A DNA stretch of 64,000 nucleotides, from positions 15,790,599 through 15,854,598 of the forward strand of contig VZDJ01007755.1 in the NCBI GenBank assembly GCA_008694505.1, given 5' to 3'. The position numbers and the translations under genes are program-made. Positions within the stretch are counted from its first letter, which is position 1. Each line of letters opens with the position of its first letter. Below, piece after piece: positions 26,001 through 37,400 of this stretch. This DNA is from Cyanoderma ruficeps. Its lineage: Eukaryota > Chordata > Aves > Passeriformes > Timaliidae. The notes below the pieces were generated by a model, which was not told the DNA's origin, did no database searches, and saw nothing but the letters and a program-made list of their open reading frames with translations.

Positions 26001-27672
26001 ATTGATATTGAAGCTATTCTTACTTTTACTAATTAGTGGTAGTGGATGCAAAAGACATGAGTCACATCCTTGGAAAGATTCCAGACTTTTAATAAATTAA
26101 AATAAAACAATCCAACAGCAATTTCAGAAAATAAAGTACTTCCTGACCATTATCAAAGACAAAATCTTACTTCTACAGTCTAGGCCAATCTAATACTGAT
26201 GGCAATCATTTCCTCTTGACTGGTTTAAGAATGCATGATGCACCAGCCACAAAGAACAGATGCAGAAGGTAGATATTTAATTCTCTTGCCTAAGCTATGA
26301 GACATGAGGAGAAACAGACTTTTTCAGAAGACCTGAGCAATGAAATAGCAGCTCCAGAAAATTTTCTGCCTTAGCAGGATAGCAAAGGCTTCATCATATG
26401 TATTGTTTGGTTTCTGCCCTATGGGGCAAGCCCCAGAATAAGGCAACACATGTTATAAATGGCATAAATTAGGGAAAACCTTAAAGGGTAAACTAATACA
26501 CTTCACTATGCAGCGCTGATAAAGAGCACTGATATTGTCAGAAGTGCAGTGGGTCTGTGGCCATGATTTCCTTTCTCACAGTTCAGTGAATACTGGTCTC
26601 TGTGACCATCCTGAAGAGAAAGGCTTTGTGTGCGGAAGCACCACCTTGCCAACCTCAACTCAAGACATTTGCTGGCACATCTGCCATGGGACTATGGATT
26701 TGTCAGGCTTTCTCTGCTGCACGGGCTGTTTCCCTGACTTCAGACACAGAGGAATGCTGCAAGAGGCATTCACTCCACCACCACCTCACTTGGCATCACC
26801 AGCCAGGACTGGATCCATAGCAGCAACAAACTCTCCTGGAGTTCTGCAGTGACACTATGGGAAGAGGAGACCAATAAGAAATATAGATCAGAGATGTCAG
26901 CAGGGTGTTACTGGTATCAAACAACTCATCAGATCAATAGCTGGTGTTAAGCTGAAGCCAGTAAAAACTTCTGGTGATAAAGTGTCTTGCTGTAGTGTAA
27001 TACATTCATAAACCATTATTACTGTGTAGAGAAGTAATTTATTTACCTGGATGTATCACACATAGCTGTCAAATATAAGGATGTTCTGAAGTGTGTGATG
27101 AACACTCTTACAGGAGAGGCAAGGGTAAAACAAACTGTAGCAAATAACCTCTTCAAAAAGTATTCACGTATAATAGTCACTCCTTTTCCTTTAAGCAACA
27201 TTAAAAGCATTTATATGGAAAAGGATACATTTCTTATTATAATGTATTTTGAGACACAGAGGGCTATTAAAATGCTTCATGCAACTTCCACCATTCCCCA
27301 TCCTTCCCCCAGACACAGCTGGGAAATAGTTCTCTCACAAGAAAACACACAGAAAATAAACACCACTGCTTCTCCTAAGAGTCCTACAACACAATTAGCA
27401 CACGGCTCCACGCCTGGTGACTTACCCACTGCAAAGTCAGAAACAGCAAGATTCAGAAAGAAATAGTTACTCCGATGCCTGAGGTTTCTGTCCATCACAA
27501 AAGCAAGGATCACCAGGGTGTTTCCAAGGATGGTCACCACACACAGCAGCACCATGAGGAAAGCCAGCAGCACCAGCACACCCAGGGAGAACTTGGAGCT
27601 CGGTGACTGTGTGGCCCAGGTCTCGTTACACGTCGCGGCCACGTGCGGAATCTCGGCTGTGCTGTTGTGCAT
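22216..27672 (-). CDS. HRH4: Histamine H4-like receptor, tandem copy A (three coding exons)
   Basis: Class A GPCR of the histamine H3/H4 group that senses histamine at the plasma membrane; mammalian H4 couples to Gi/o in immune cells. The joined exons 27426-27672, 24674-24840 and 22216-23001 give 399 codons (human H4 has 390). Visible motifs: N-glycosylation sequons at N3 and N16, N51 (TM1), D79 (TM2), C106 and C187 (extracellular disulfide pair), amine-binding D113 in TM3, DRF 130-132, W159 (TM4), E205 in TM5 (the H3/H4 acidic ligand contact), CWAP with W330, and NPFLY 367-371. The TM2 stretch RNLRHRSNYFFLNL resembles H4 more than H3, and adjacency to IMPACT matches mammalian HRH4 synteny. 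The start lies in a good Kozak context (acccaccATG). Ser replaces Pro directly after NPFLY, unlike copy B. The frame is intact and the gene is probably functional. The ligand is inferred from the family. Confidence 0.9.
24674..24840 (-). CDS. HRH4: HRH4 copy A, coding exon 2
   Basis: Covers the end of TM2, ECL1 and TM3 (residues 83-138), including C106, D113 and DRF 130-132. The acceptor ctttccacag and donor gct|gtaagt fit. The 167-nt length and both phases are identical to copy B. Six of 55 residues differ from copy B. Confidence 0.92.
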
Positions 27673-27739
27673 GGTGGGTATCCAGGTCAGGTCAGCCTGG
27701 GAAGGAAGTTCTGTCTGGCAAAGTTATCCAAAAAGTTGA
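27278..27739 (-). repeat. 462-bp near-identical block shared with copy B (exon 1 plus flanks)
   Basis: The block is collinear without gaps with 39611-40072 (constant offset 12333). I count about eight mismatches by eye. It spans 67 bp upstream of the ATG, exon 1 and 148 bp of intron 1. Beyond both ends the copies are no longer alignable by eye. This is most simply a gene-conversion tract. Confidence 0.85.
27426..27672 (-). CDS. HRH4: HRH4 copy A, coding exon 1
   Basis: Encodes residues 1-82 plus the first base of Gly83: the extracellular N-terminus, TM1 and most of TM2. It begins at an ATG in accacc context and ends at the donor G|gtaagt (phase 1), the conserved family intron position after SDFAV. 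Only one amino acid (F29 versus L29) differs from copy B. Confidence 0.92.
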
Positions 27740-29099
27740 CACAAGTCTATTAACAGGCTGGGCTGAATACTGAAACATAAAAAGAAAAGATTCACAATAA
27801 CAAAAAAATGGAGCACAAGAGTTCAAGACCTAGACTCTCTGGCATTTCTTGATCTGAATGCACCTATTGGTTTTAGAAAAGACACCTCATAAGCAGTGTC
27901 TTTCCTGGACACAGATCCTTATCGTCTAATCTCAAAAAAGCTTGTCTGAATATAACTCTTTTCACAGTCAAGCAGTTTGCATATTAGCAATGTGTAAGTG
28001 GCTTTACAAATCAAATTCTGCTGAAGCTAAAATCGTATCTCATTTTCACCTCCACAGTGGTGAACAGGATTAAAATTATTACAATTCTATTTCCTTTACA
28101 GTAAAATGTAGACACTTTTGCACTTGCTGCTATACCTGTTATACTTTTTTAAATTTTACAGTTAATAGCAGAGAGATATTTCTTAGTGTTGCTGGTTACA
28201 GAGCATTTGTAATACAGTTACATGCAGCAGAAGCATCACCAATATCTCTTCAGCTCACCCTAACCAGAAGCTCTGGGCAGAGCAAACTAAATACTTTGAC
28301 TTTACAGGTCTTTAGAGTGTGGCTGATCTAATCCTGCATCTCCCAAGTAATCCTAGATAAGCTTTTACTCCATTAAGTACCAAGCCTTTAGCCCTTTTCA
28401 GGTGTGAGAGATATCCCTTTCTCATCACAGCTCCATTTATTTTGGTAGGAGTGCACAGAATTTGGTAGGCCATGGCTGTGGCTGACAGTCACGGAGTGTA
28501 GCACCATGGCACACTGAGTGACCAGCATTCCAAACTGCAGCCATAATGCCAGGTTCTTGGGAAGATGTAGGCAAGAAACAAGGAAAAGGGAGGGCGGGCA
28601 AGATGTGGGGAGGAAAGATGCAGTGTTCTGCTACCATATTGAGGATTACGTTGAGTCATTAAAGCAAAAGAGTCATTAAAGCAAAAGGTGTAGGGCAACA
28701 GAAACAGAAGAGACCTCAGGAAGGAAAAATGTGGCAATGAGACACAGCTGCCTTAGATGTGTGTGCACAGCTGCAGCCTGGGAAGCGTAGAGGAGGCACT
28801 AGAGCTTCCTGTGCAGTCACCAAGCCACACTTGACATGGATGACATTGTGGTGAGAGCATGTTGCAGATCTCAGGGTGAGGGCAGTGAAGAAATCTTCTT
28901 TAAGCAATTCAAGGAAGCTTCTGGACCACAGGACCTGCTTCTTATGTAGGACTTCCGTGTTCATGGAATCTGCTGGAAGTGCAACACATCAGGTCCTATG
29001 AGTGAACAAGGTTCCTGGAGGCTGTCCGGGGGAACTTTCATATACAAGTCCTGTGTGGGCTAATGGGGTGATGCACAGCTGAGTCACAAGATCCTAAAG
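27740..29099. other. Upstream flank of HRH4 copy A
   Basis: No coding exon recognised. It should contain the copy A promoter and any 5' untranslated exon, but there is no CpG island or clear TATA box. A 17-bp unit starting gagtcattaaag is tandemly duplicated at 28653-28686. Confidence 0.4.
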
Positions 29100-29758
29100 G
29101 GGATGTGTTGGAGAAGCTGAAAATTTAACAGGAAAGTCTTACAGATATGAAGGCTTAGCAGAAGGTTCATTAGAAATGAAAGCAAGTTTTGATATAGAAG
29201 AATAAAAAATGTTTAAATTAGAGATTGCTGAGTTAGTTGTTACTGAACAAAGGTTAAGACGAGTCAGAAGAAAACTTTCATGGTTAAGAGCAAAGGATAA
29301 GTCATCTACAAAGAAAAGCATGTTTTTACCAAGTAACAAGAAAAACCTAGGCAAACAAAAACATGTTTTCACCAAGTAGAAAAAAGGTCTAAGAATTTTC
29401 CACTGCAAGAAAACAGAAAAACAACTTTAAGCTTAAAATGTAACATACCAACTCAACGTGATTGCATAGTACTAACCATAAGATGGTAATGATAGTAGTT
29501 GTGATAGGCTGTAGGTAAATGTAAAGGTATTGTGTATGGTGTTGATTGGTTATTATGTATTAAGATGCTCAGTAAAGAAAACTATATAATGCATTGTAAT
29601 CAGAGCTAAAGTGACTTCAGGTTTTGCCTATAAGCTGATGCTGACAGCCGTAGGCTTGACTTACCCATGACTGCTGTGACTTCAATTCATGAAATAAACA
29701 GCACCTTTAAAGAGCTGCCTGGAGTTCCATATCTCTTGTTCAGGCTCTTACAGGGATG
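29100..29758 (+). mobile_element. Solitary ERVK-type LTR with 6-bp target-site duplication
   Basis: The LTR spans 29106-29752 (647 bp), begins TGTTGGAGAAG and ends CTCTTACA. It is bracketed by the direct repeat GGGATG at 29100-29105 and 29753-29758. A 6-bp duplication with TG...CA ends is typical of class II (ERVK) avian endogenous retroviruses. Inside are a U3-like pair of catgtttt-accaagta repeats (29319, 29362), a TATATAA box at 29583-29589 and a polyadenylation signal AATAAA at 29693-29698. No primer-binding site or viral gene follows, so it is a solo LTR left by recombination. It lies about 1.4 kb upstream of the copy A start codon and is oriented away from it. Confidence 0.82.
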
Positions 29759-29984
29759 AGGAAGGAGAGTAGCGGTGCAGACCATGGGCTTCAGGTGAGC
29801 AGATTTCCGTTTAGGAAAGTGGTAATGGGAATCCCATGGGAGGGATATCCAAAAGACAAGGAGCTCAAGGAAGCTGCAGGTCTCTAAGGACAGCAACTTC
29901 CATGCAAAAGCATAGTCCATCCCATTTCTCAAAAAAACAAGCAGATGCGTCATGACAGTGGCTAACCCTGGAGACTACAATGCA

Positions 29985-30720
29985 AAAAGGCAGCATGAAG
30001 GAGGGACAGAATACTAAGCAGATATTTAGAAACGTTTCCTGGCCACATAAGAACGATGTTAGGAAGACAAAAGATCACCTAGAGTTGATGTTTGTAAAGG
30101 ACATCAAGGACAACATGAAGAACTTCAGCCCCTCCATTAACGGCAAAATGGTGAATAATAAAAATACAGGTACTTTGGTGGATGAGACCAGTGAACCAGT
30201 GACAGTAGGTGCAGATAAGGCTGAGGTACCCAGTGCTTCCTTAGCTTCATTCCTCATCAAGTAGATCTCCCTTTCCTCCATCTTATTGAATGACTTCAAG
30301 AACAAGAACTGTCACAAGCAGGTGAGAATAAAGTAGGATTACTTGAGGGCACTTGACCCATAGAAGTCCATGGAACCCACTGAGTTACCATGAGAACCAG
30401 CTACCACCTTTGCAAGGCCACTTTCTATCCTCTTAGAATGGTTGTGGAGATAAAGGGAGATTCCCAACAACTGAAGAAAGGAAAATGTTGCAATGATCTT
30501 CAAACGTTGCCACAAGGACAAAAAGTCAGATTGTCTTTAGCCCTTGGGAAAACAATGGAGGGAGTCCTCTTGGAAGGTATTTCTGAGGACCTGGGAGTGT
30601 AGAAGGTGACTGGGAACAGTCAGCATGGACTTACCAAGGGTAAATCATGCCTAAGCAACTTGGTTGTGTTCTTTGATAAAATTACTGGATTAGTGGGCAA
30701 GGGGAATGTAGTAATTTGCT
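29985..30720 (+). mobile_element. Decayed CR1 ORF2 (endonuclease/RT linker region) fragment
   Basis: The plus-strand frame at 29980-30264 reads FVKDIKDNMKNF...GADKAEVPSASLASFL, matching the CR1 ORF2 pattern 'KDIKDNKK...DKAEVFNAFFASVF'. Further on, 'cagcatggacttaccaagg' and 'taaatcatgcctaagcaac' near 30624-30662 match the reverse-transcriptase coding region. Many stops and indels make it a fossil. Weaker resemblance continues to about 31110. Confidence 0.75.
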
Positions 30721-33650
30721 TTTAAAATTAGGGAATAAATCAAATGTTGAAGTTGTAATCATAGTCCTGTGTGGCACTCAAGGGGAAATATATGTGGTAT
30801 TTTCTTTGGAAAATAAAGGACATGGACATTAAAAGAATCATTAGGGTTCAATATTTGTTCCAGAAATAAACAAAAAAAAGATAACACAATTTCTTCCAAG
30901 ATTTTTTTTTATTTGTTGAATTTTTGGGTTTTTTTTAATCTGAGAGGGTCAGATTAGAAAATAAATGGTATGGTTTGAGTTGAAACCCACCACAAAGTCA
31001 TATAGCTACTGTCACCATGTATTTAGAAGGCCTATTGAACATCTGCAAAGACAGAAGAAAATTCAAGAACATGAAATAGTGAAATGGATGAGTGACTGGT
31101 TAGAGAGACCTGGGTTAGAAAATCCTTTGGCAAGAAACATCCATTTTAGTCAGGGCATAAGAACATAGGCTGAATAAGTAGCTTACCATAACCCTGAAAA
31201 ATGTCTGATTCATGATTTACAAGGGAGAATCTTATGATGCCACCCTGACCAAGACAGCTTTAAAGCTGTGGGCACAGCAACCCAGTGCTTGACTTACCCT
31301 GGGAGCACTAAGCAAAATTTTCAACAATTAGAAAACTACAACAAATTCATCCAATACACAGGAGTGGTGTGAGAAAAGAGTTTGAACACTGTGTGTGTAA
31401 AGCAGACTCTTAAAAATACTGATCTCTAGTAGCTTCACCATGCTATATTCTTTCAAGTTCACTGCAGATTCTGCTGCCTGGAAAATTCCCTGGCTAAATA
31501 GTTTTCCATCACTGCAAAATGTGGGTTCAGTTTATCTAGTCAATAATTTTGTAGGTTATTTTTCCAAAATGAACAACACATTCTTTAAGCACAAAATGCA
31601 AACTGGATTTTTATACTAAAAGTATAGGGATAGAAAAGACAACTCAAATACATTTCCATCTTGGGCCTATCTTCAGTTTCCCTGTTTAACAGATGTTTAG
31701 TACACCAGCTATTCTATAAATGCTTTAACTCTGTGTGTGTGTTTAGATTTTTTAAGCATCACAGAAAAACAAATCCCACAAAATCTATGCCAGCACCACA
31801 GCTCATGACAGTAAAAACAGCTGTGCTGAATCAATGACCTCCTCCTGAAGCTGCATCTCTCTTAGCAATTAGGCTTTCAATCCATAACACTATCCATGTG
31901 AGGTAAGGAAGCATAGCAAGAATGAATGGTGAAAGATAATCTTCCAGCAGCGTGAAAACTGGCAAGAAATGCCTTCAGTTTCAGTCCTCTGAACAGAAAA
32001 ACATTCTAGCTCTTCAAAGCCATGAACTTTTGTGCTATAATTAGGCTGCTTCCACAGCCTAATTGAATTGTGTTTGCAAAGGAGTACTCTGTTATGGCAA
32101 CACTTCCACAGCCAATTTCAAATTAGATTAAAAACTATTTAAATTGACTACTGCTTTTCACTGTTCTGTGCATCAGATTTCTCTTCCCCCATTTCATACA
32201 TTTTTATATTTCTAAACAAAGAGGAATAAAATCACATAAAAGGAGAGAAAAAAATGTAGCCAGTGACTCTCACTTACCCATCCATGAAAGCCTTCTGGGT
32301 GAGTTGCAACACTCAACACATGGTAAGAAAGTTTGGCACATGGAATGGGGTATGATGAAGTTCCATTGCTTTCTCCAACACATCTCCTCACTTCTTTCAG
32401 CACTGGACATTCAACTGCTTTGTTTGTTAAGAGCTGCTTAAGACACCTCTGTATCAGCTGCCAGACCTCTGTAAATCTCATTCTCAACCACTGAATGTGG
32501 CCCTTGCTCCATAATTGAAAAAATAGTTTGATATTTGTTCTGTGGCAGAGAAAGTTCATATAATGTCACAGTAACAGGACACAAAGAACTGATCTAGTAT
32601 AAAAATCACACTGTCAGATCAAATTTGTTCCAGACATTTGGATGGAATACCTTTGCACTTGCAAAGCTTTACACTGGAGACGCTATTGTCTATTCCTGCA
32701 CAGCCAGCCAAAATCATAAATCCAGTATGAACTTAGCATTGCTTGCTCTGCTAATTCAACAGGAACGTGATCGTGTGCCCAAGCCTGGCCTACCTTTTAG
32801 GCAATCACATAGTGCACAGATCTGGCACTATCATTTAAGCATACCCAAAAAGGCAGCCACTGTCAGGGGGAAAAAAAACAGTACAAGTGAAAAGAATAAC
32901 CATTTATGTCTGAAAATTTTGATAACCAAATTCAAAATTCTCTTTGCATGGAAAATTTCATTCTCTGAAAATCATTCAGAATTACTAACTTACATGTACT
33001 TTGTCCTGCAATACCAGGTATGAACTACATAAAAATTTGAAAAGGACAGAAATAGCAGGTTAGGCAGTCTGTTCACTTGCACAGTGCTCACTGTGGGGAT
33101 TATAACAAGGAAAGGGCACTCTCTTGTCTTCATAATAGTTTATAAAATGAAAAAACACTGCTTCTGTGAGCATTTTTACAATCTTTTAAAAACGTAGTAG
33201 AGTTTCTTCTTCACTGATAGCTTTAGGTTCATAAATAGGACATAAATTTTACTTCAACACATACATGAGCAGGTACCACTCTCCAGTGACTATGGAGATA
33301 GGAATAGCAGAGTTCTTTCACAGTGCCAGCTCTATGTATTAAACAAAGGAAAGAAAAAAAAGGGAAGGAAAAAATATATCTCACACTCACAAACCAAGTG
33401 GACATGCAGCAAAGCTTGTTATTCTTTTCAATGCACTAGATGGTAGGTAATCTGGCATCAAACCAGCAAAACCAAAAATGAGATCCTGAAAATTAGCAAT
33501 ATCATGGCAACTACGTAACTCTGCTGCACTCTTAAACAATGTCACTAGTAAAAAAAATGGTTTTTTCCTCCATTTATGCCAATGATACATATGAAAAGGT
33601 ATCAATAAATAACAGAGGGACCTTATCTGTAAGACATTTCTTTTACCTCT
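30721..33650. other. Spacer downstream of HRH4 copy B
   Basis: No gene recognised. On the minus strand this holds the 3' UTR of copy B. No AATAAA is seen on that strand within about 650 nt of the stop; only a TATAAA-type variant occurs near 33141. The rest is AT-rich sequence, with poly-T runs near 30900-30940 that may belong to the decayed CR1. Confidence 0.4.
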
Positions 33651-34445
33651 CTAAAAAGAAGGTGTGTTGCCAGATTTCAATGCTGCAAACTTTTTGGGAC
33701 ATAGTATCTTCAGAAAAGCCATCCGAAACCTCATATGACAGAGAGGATAAAGAAATGGGTTCAAAGAGGAATTGATCCACAAAAGCCAAAAGGTTGCTTC
33801 ATACAGGGAGTTATGGATGCACTTTCCTTGGCAGGCCCCACGGATAATCATTAATAAGGAGTATGGGGCCCAGCAAATGGCAAACACACAGACAATTATG
33901 GCAAGTGACCGTGCTATTTTCTTGTCCCGTTGCAGTTTTGATCCAGTCCTTGAACAGAAAGAAGCAGAAAAGTTCCTTTTGAGAGCTGTAGAACTGGTTT
34001 CTGTTCGAGATGGACCATTAGCCACCACTGCTGGTCTCCATGACCTCGTTAGTGATGAAACACTGTCCTCTGCCTCTGATGAAGGAGACGATGCCCCTGG
34101 CCACGGCAAGCCACAAAACCTCCAGGACAGGCTGCTGCTCCTTGCAGGCTCACAGTCCTGCGCGCTGCCACGCCGCTGGCGCCTCTGGATGTTGTGGAAG
34201 ATGTGCATGTTGAAGTAGGTCACCAGGAGCAGCGGCACAAAGAACTCCAGGGTGGATGCACACAGCAGGAAGTACCAGTTGTCAAAGAACTCGGCGTAGC
34301 ACTGATCTGCCGCCACCACGCTGTGTCCAGCCACCTGCTCCCAAAACAGGATGGCTGGGCAGTACAGGAGGAATGCTAAGGCCCATATGGCCACCATCTT
34401 GATGGCAGGGCTGGACATTATTCCCTGCTGGGCTCTGTAAGATAC
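33651..34445 (-). CDS. HRH4: HRH4 copy B, coding exon 3
   Basis: Residues 139-402 from VSYRAQQG to the stop, acceptor tctcttgcag. The open frame extends two codons upstream into the acceptor, but family alignment and phase place the true exon start at 34445. Its ICL3 core is Arg/Thr/Ala-rich, unlike copy A. Confidence 0.92.
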   Translation of the reverse strand, partial: VSYRAQQGIMSSPAIKMVAIWALAFLLYCPAILFWEQVAGHSVVAADQCYAEFFDNWYFLLCASTLEFFVPLLLVTYFNMHIFHNIQRRQRRGSAQDCEPARSSSLSWRFCGLPWPGASSPSSEAEDSVSSLTRSWRPAVVANGPSRTETSSTALKRNFSASFCSRTGSKLQRDKKIARSLAIIVCVFAICWAPYSLLMIIRGACQGKCIHNSLYEATFWLLWINSSLNPFLYPLCHMRFRMAFLKILCPKKFAALKSGNTPSF

Positions 34446-37400
34446 CTGCAAGAGAAAAAGGATATGTCACATATTCAGACAACATATTGGGAAAATTTTG
34501 TCAAAAAAACATATGTAATCAAGCCAAATACAGTATTTGTTCTGTATTTCCCCAGACACCTATAACTTCTTCACTATATAAGGTTCTGCTAGTCTTGTCC
34601 TCCTTACACTGCAGCTCTGTGATTTATTTTAATACTGGGCATAGGAGAGGAACAGAAATTATGACAGCTAAACTATCATTTGGCCTCCAGGTATGAAAGG
34701 ACAGAGCTCGTTTCCACTGCACAGTAAAGTAGCAATAAGGAATTGGTAAAGAATAGGTTTATGATTCATCAGCCCAGGCTCAGCAGAGAGTGAAAGCAGC
34801 TGTGGGAGCTCCTACATGCCCAGGAAAAGTAGAAGCCTTCTATATTAGACAGGTTGCCATGTGAGACTGCAAACACCAGCCAATATAATTTTTCATACTA
34901 TTTCCTCTTGCCATAGCAGAAAAATCTATCCCAGACATATACTGTAACATCCCCTGCCTTATTGAATCACTCTACTTTAATATTAGCCTTACCGTGTAAA
35001 CAGTTCATTCCACTACTGAAAATCTTGATGCTTTTATGTCTACCCAGACAGCACAGTAAGAAGTAAAATAAAACCATCCAAGGTTAGGAAACACAAGAGC
35101 TAAACCCACCCTGTAATAACCCAGCCATGTTTTGGTCCCCTCCATCTCGCATAGCACAAAAAGATAAGTTAATGAAAAGCTGGACAATTTTATGTCCTCT
35201 GTACTGTTCAACATTTGGCATCTCAGGCTTTCCTCAGAACTGCTGCCTTCCTCATCAGCTTCCCATGCTGTTTATTAGCAAAGCACCTGCACGCTACACA
35301 AATAATAATGAATGACACCTTCACAGCCACACACCACACAAAGGGCATTGTCCCTATTTCACCAGTATCAGAGAAGTAGTGGGTTATACACATCAGTTTG
35401 GACTCTCTGTTTTAAATATCTGTAGCCTGAAGATTCAGACTCCATTACATCTTAACGCATCATATTAACTCCATGCACAGCTCCAAGTTTGCAGTAATGA
35501 ATTTGCCACCCTGTGCAAGACCACAAGCAGCTCAATGTAGAGGCAGAAAACAGGAAGCTGGGCACAGCTTCACAAATTGTTAAGTCTGGGCCCTGACCAC
35601 AGGCTAGGTTTGCAGCAGAGGCAGAGGTGGATCCCAAGTCTATGAGGAAGCATGGTGTATTTTCTTTGGATAACAGCCCTGTTACACATTCCTAGACTCA
35701 CTCCATCCTAAAAACCTAAAGAAAACCAGAATGCGATCATGTAAATGAAGACCATCAGCAATTGCATAAGAACATTGATCTCTGCTAGGTTAAAGAAACC
35801 CTTTAATTTACATTTTTCATATTCTGATCTCTGCAACTTCATTAGTGTCTTAAATACAGGGATTTTTATACTTTACTCTCCAGCATAAAATAAAATAAAA
35901 TAAAATAAAATAAAATAACAACAAAAAACCACCATAAAAAAACAACTGTAAAACCACACCACTAGGGAAGAAGAGAAAGTGATTAGGCACCATATCAGCA
36001 CTTCCCGAATGAGAACCTTCCAGTCCAATATGAAACATGTCATTCAAGCAAGCAGACTCATCAGCCTGGAGAAGAAAAGGCTTTGGGGGTGACCTGGCTG
36101 CAGCCTTCCAGGTTCTGAAGGGCAAGTAAAGATAGGACAAGGAGCACTGGCTTTAAAACAAAAGAGAGTAGGTTTAGATCAGATATTAAGAAGAAATTCT
36201 TTACTGTGAGGGTGGTGAAGCACTGGAAGAGGTTGACCAGAGACACTGTGGATGCCCCAACCCTGGAAGTGTTGTTCAAGGCCAGGTTGGATGGCACTGT
36301 GAGTAACCTGGTCTAATGGAAGGTATCCCTGCCCATGGCAGGGGGTTAAACCAGATAATCTTTAAGGTCTCTTCCAACCCAAACCATTCTGTGATTCTAC
36401 GACCAAATACCAAGTAGAGCTTAGAAACTGTGAATGATAATATTTATTACTGGATTCCTTGGATATCTTCTGAAACAGAAGAATGACAACACTCAAACAT
36501 CTCTTGCGTCTCCACATGTTTTGATTCATTCTTCTTTTCACTTCAAGGGATCAGTTTCCACTCAACTGCTCATTGTCAGCACACGTCAATCAACCTCTGC
36601 AGTAATTCAGATCCTCAACTGATCTTCACTCAGTCCATTTCACATGCCACTCCATACTCTCTTCTTACAAAATTTATCTGAGCCAAACACATTCTTGACT
36701 CAGTCCAGTTTTCATCACCACCACCACACTTCCAAAGACAAAAGGCCCAAGTTCTCCACATGCCTGCTGCTCTTTTCCCACCTTGACCTTCTCATCTCCT
36801 GTGTAGTGTAATTAAATAATTTCTAGTGCAAGCAGCACAAAGGTAACATTGAAATCATAGGCAAGGCAACATCCTATCTCTAAGTCTCAATGGAGGATCA
36901 TCTTTTCTCCACTAAAAAAATGGTACCAATAACAAAGCACTGTTTACCTTAAAGTATTAATTGTGAAACACTCTGAGTTTTATAGAAATCCCGACATATA
37001 CAAAACAGTAAATAGAAATGTTATTCTTACAGCTTTTGTAACTGACAGGAAGCGGTCGTAGCTGATAAGGACGATGTTAAACACTGAAGCTGTGCACATG
37101 AGGTAGTCCATGACCAGCCAGAGCTTGCACAGGCTTCTTCCCAAGTGCCATGTCCCTGTCAGGGCATAAGGGATGTACAATGGCATACAGAATGTACCTG
37201 TGAAAAGAAGCCAAACGCACATGTCAGCCAGCATTGCACTGCATGAGAGCAGAGAGATGTTTCTGCAGTATCTAATAAAAGATTGATCAATACTGGCTGG
37301 AATTGCCACAAAGAAGGCTTTGTATTATCCTGCAACCAAAGAACCTTTGCTACAATCTAGGTACTAGTAACGTTCTTATAATCAAAACCTCTCTGAAAAG

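Noticed and set aside
33772..34218. 148-codon plus-strand frame antisense to HRH4 copy B exon 3, with a similar frame in copy A
   Set aside because: A mirror of a conserved coding exon; its conservation follows from the receptor frame.
34445..34451. Extension of copy B exon 3 two codons upstream with a non-ATG start
   Set aside because: Those codons are the splice acceptor tctcttgcag. Family alignment and phase put the exon start at 34445.
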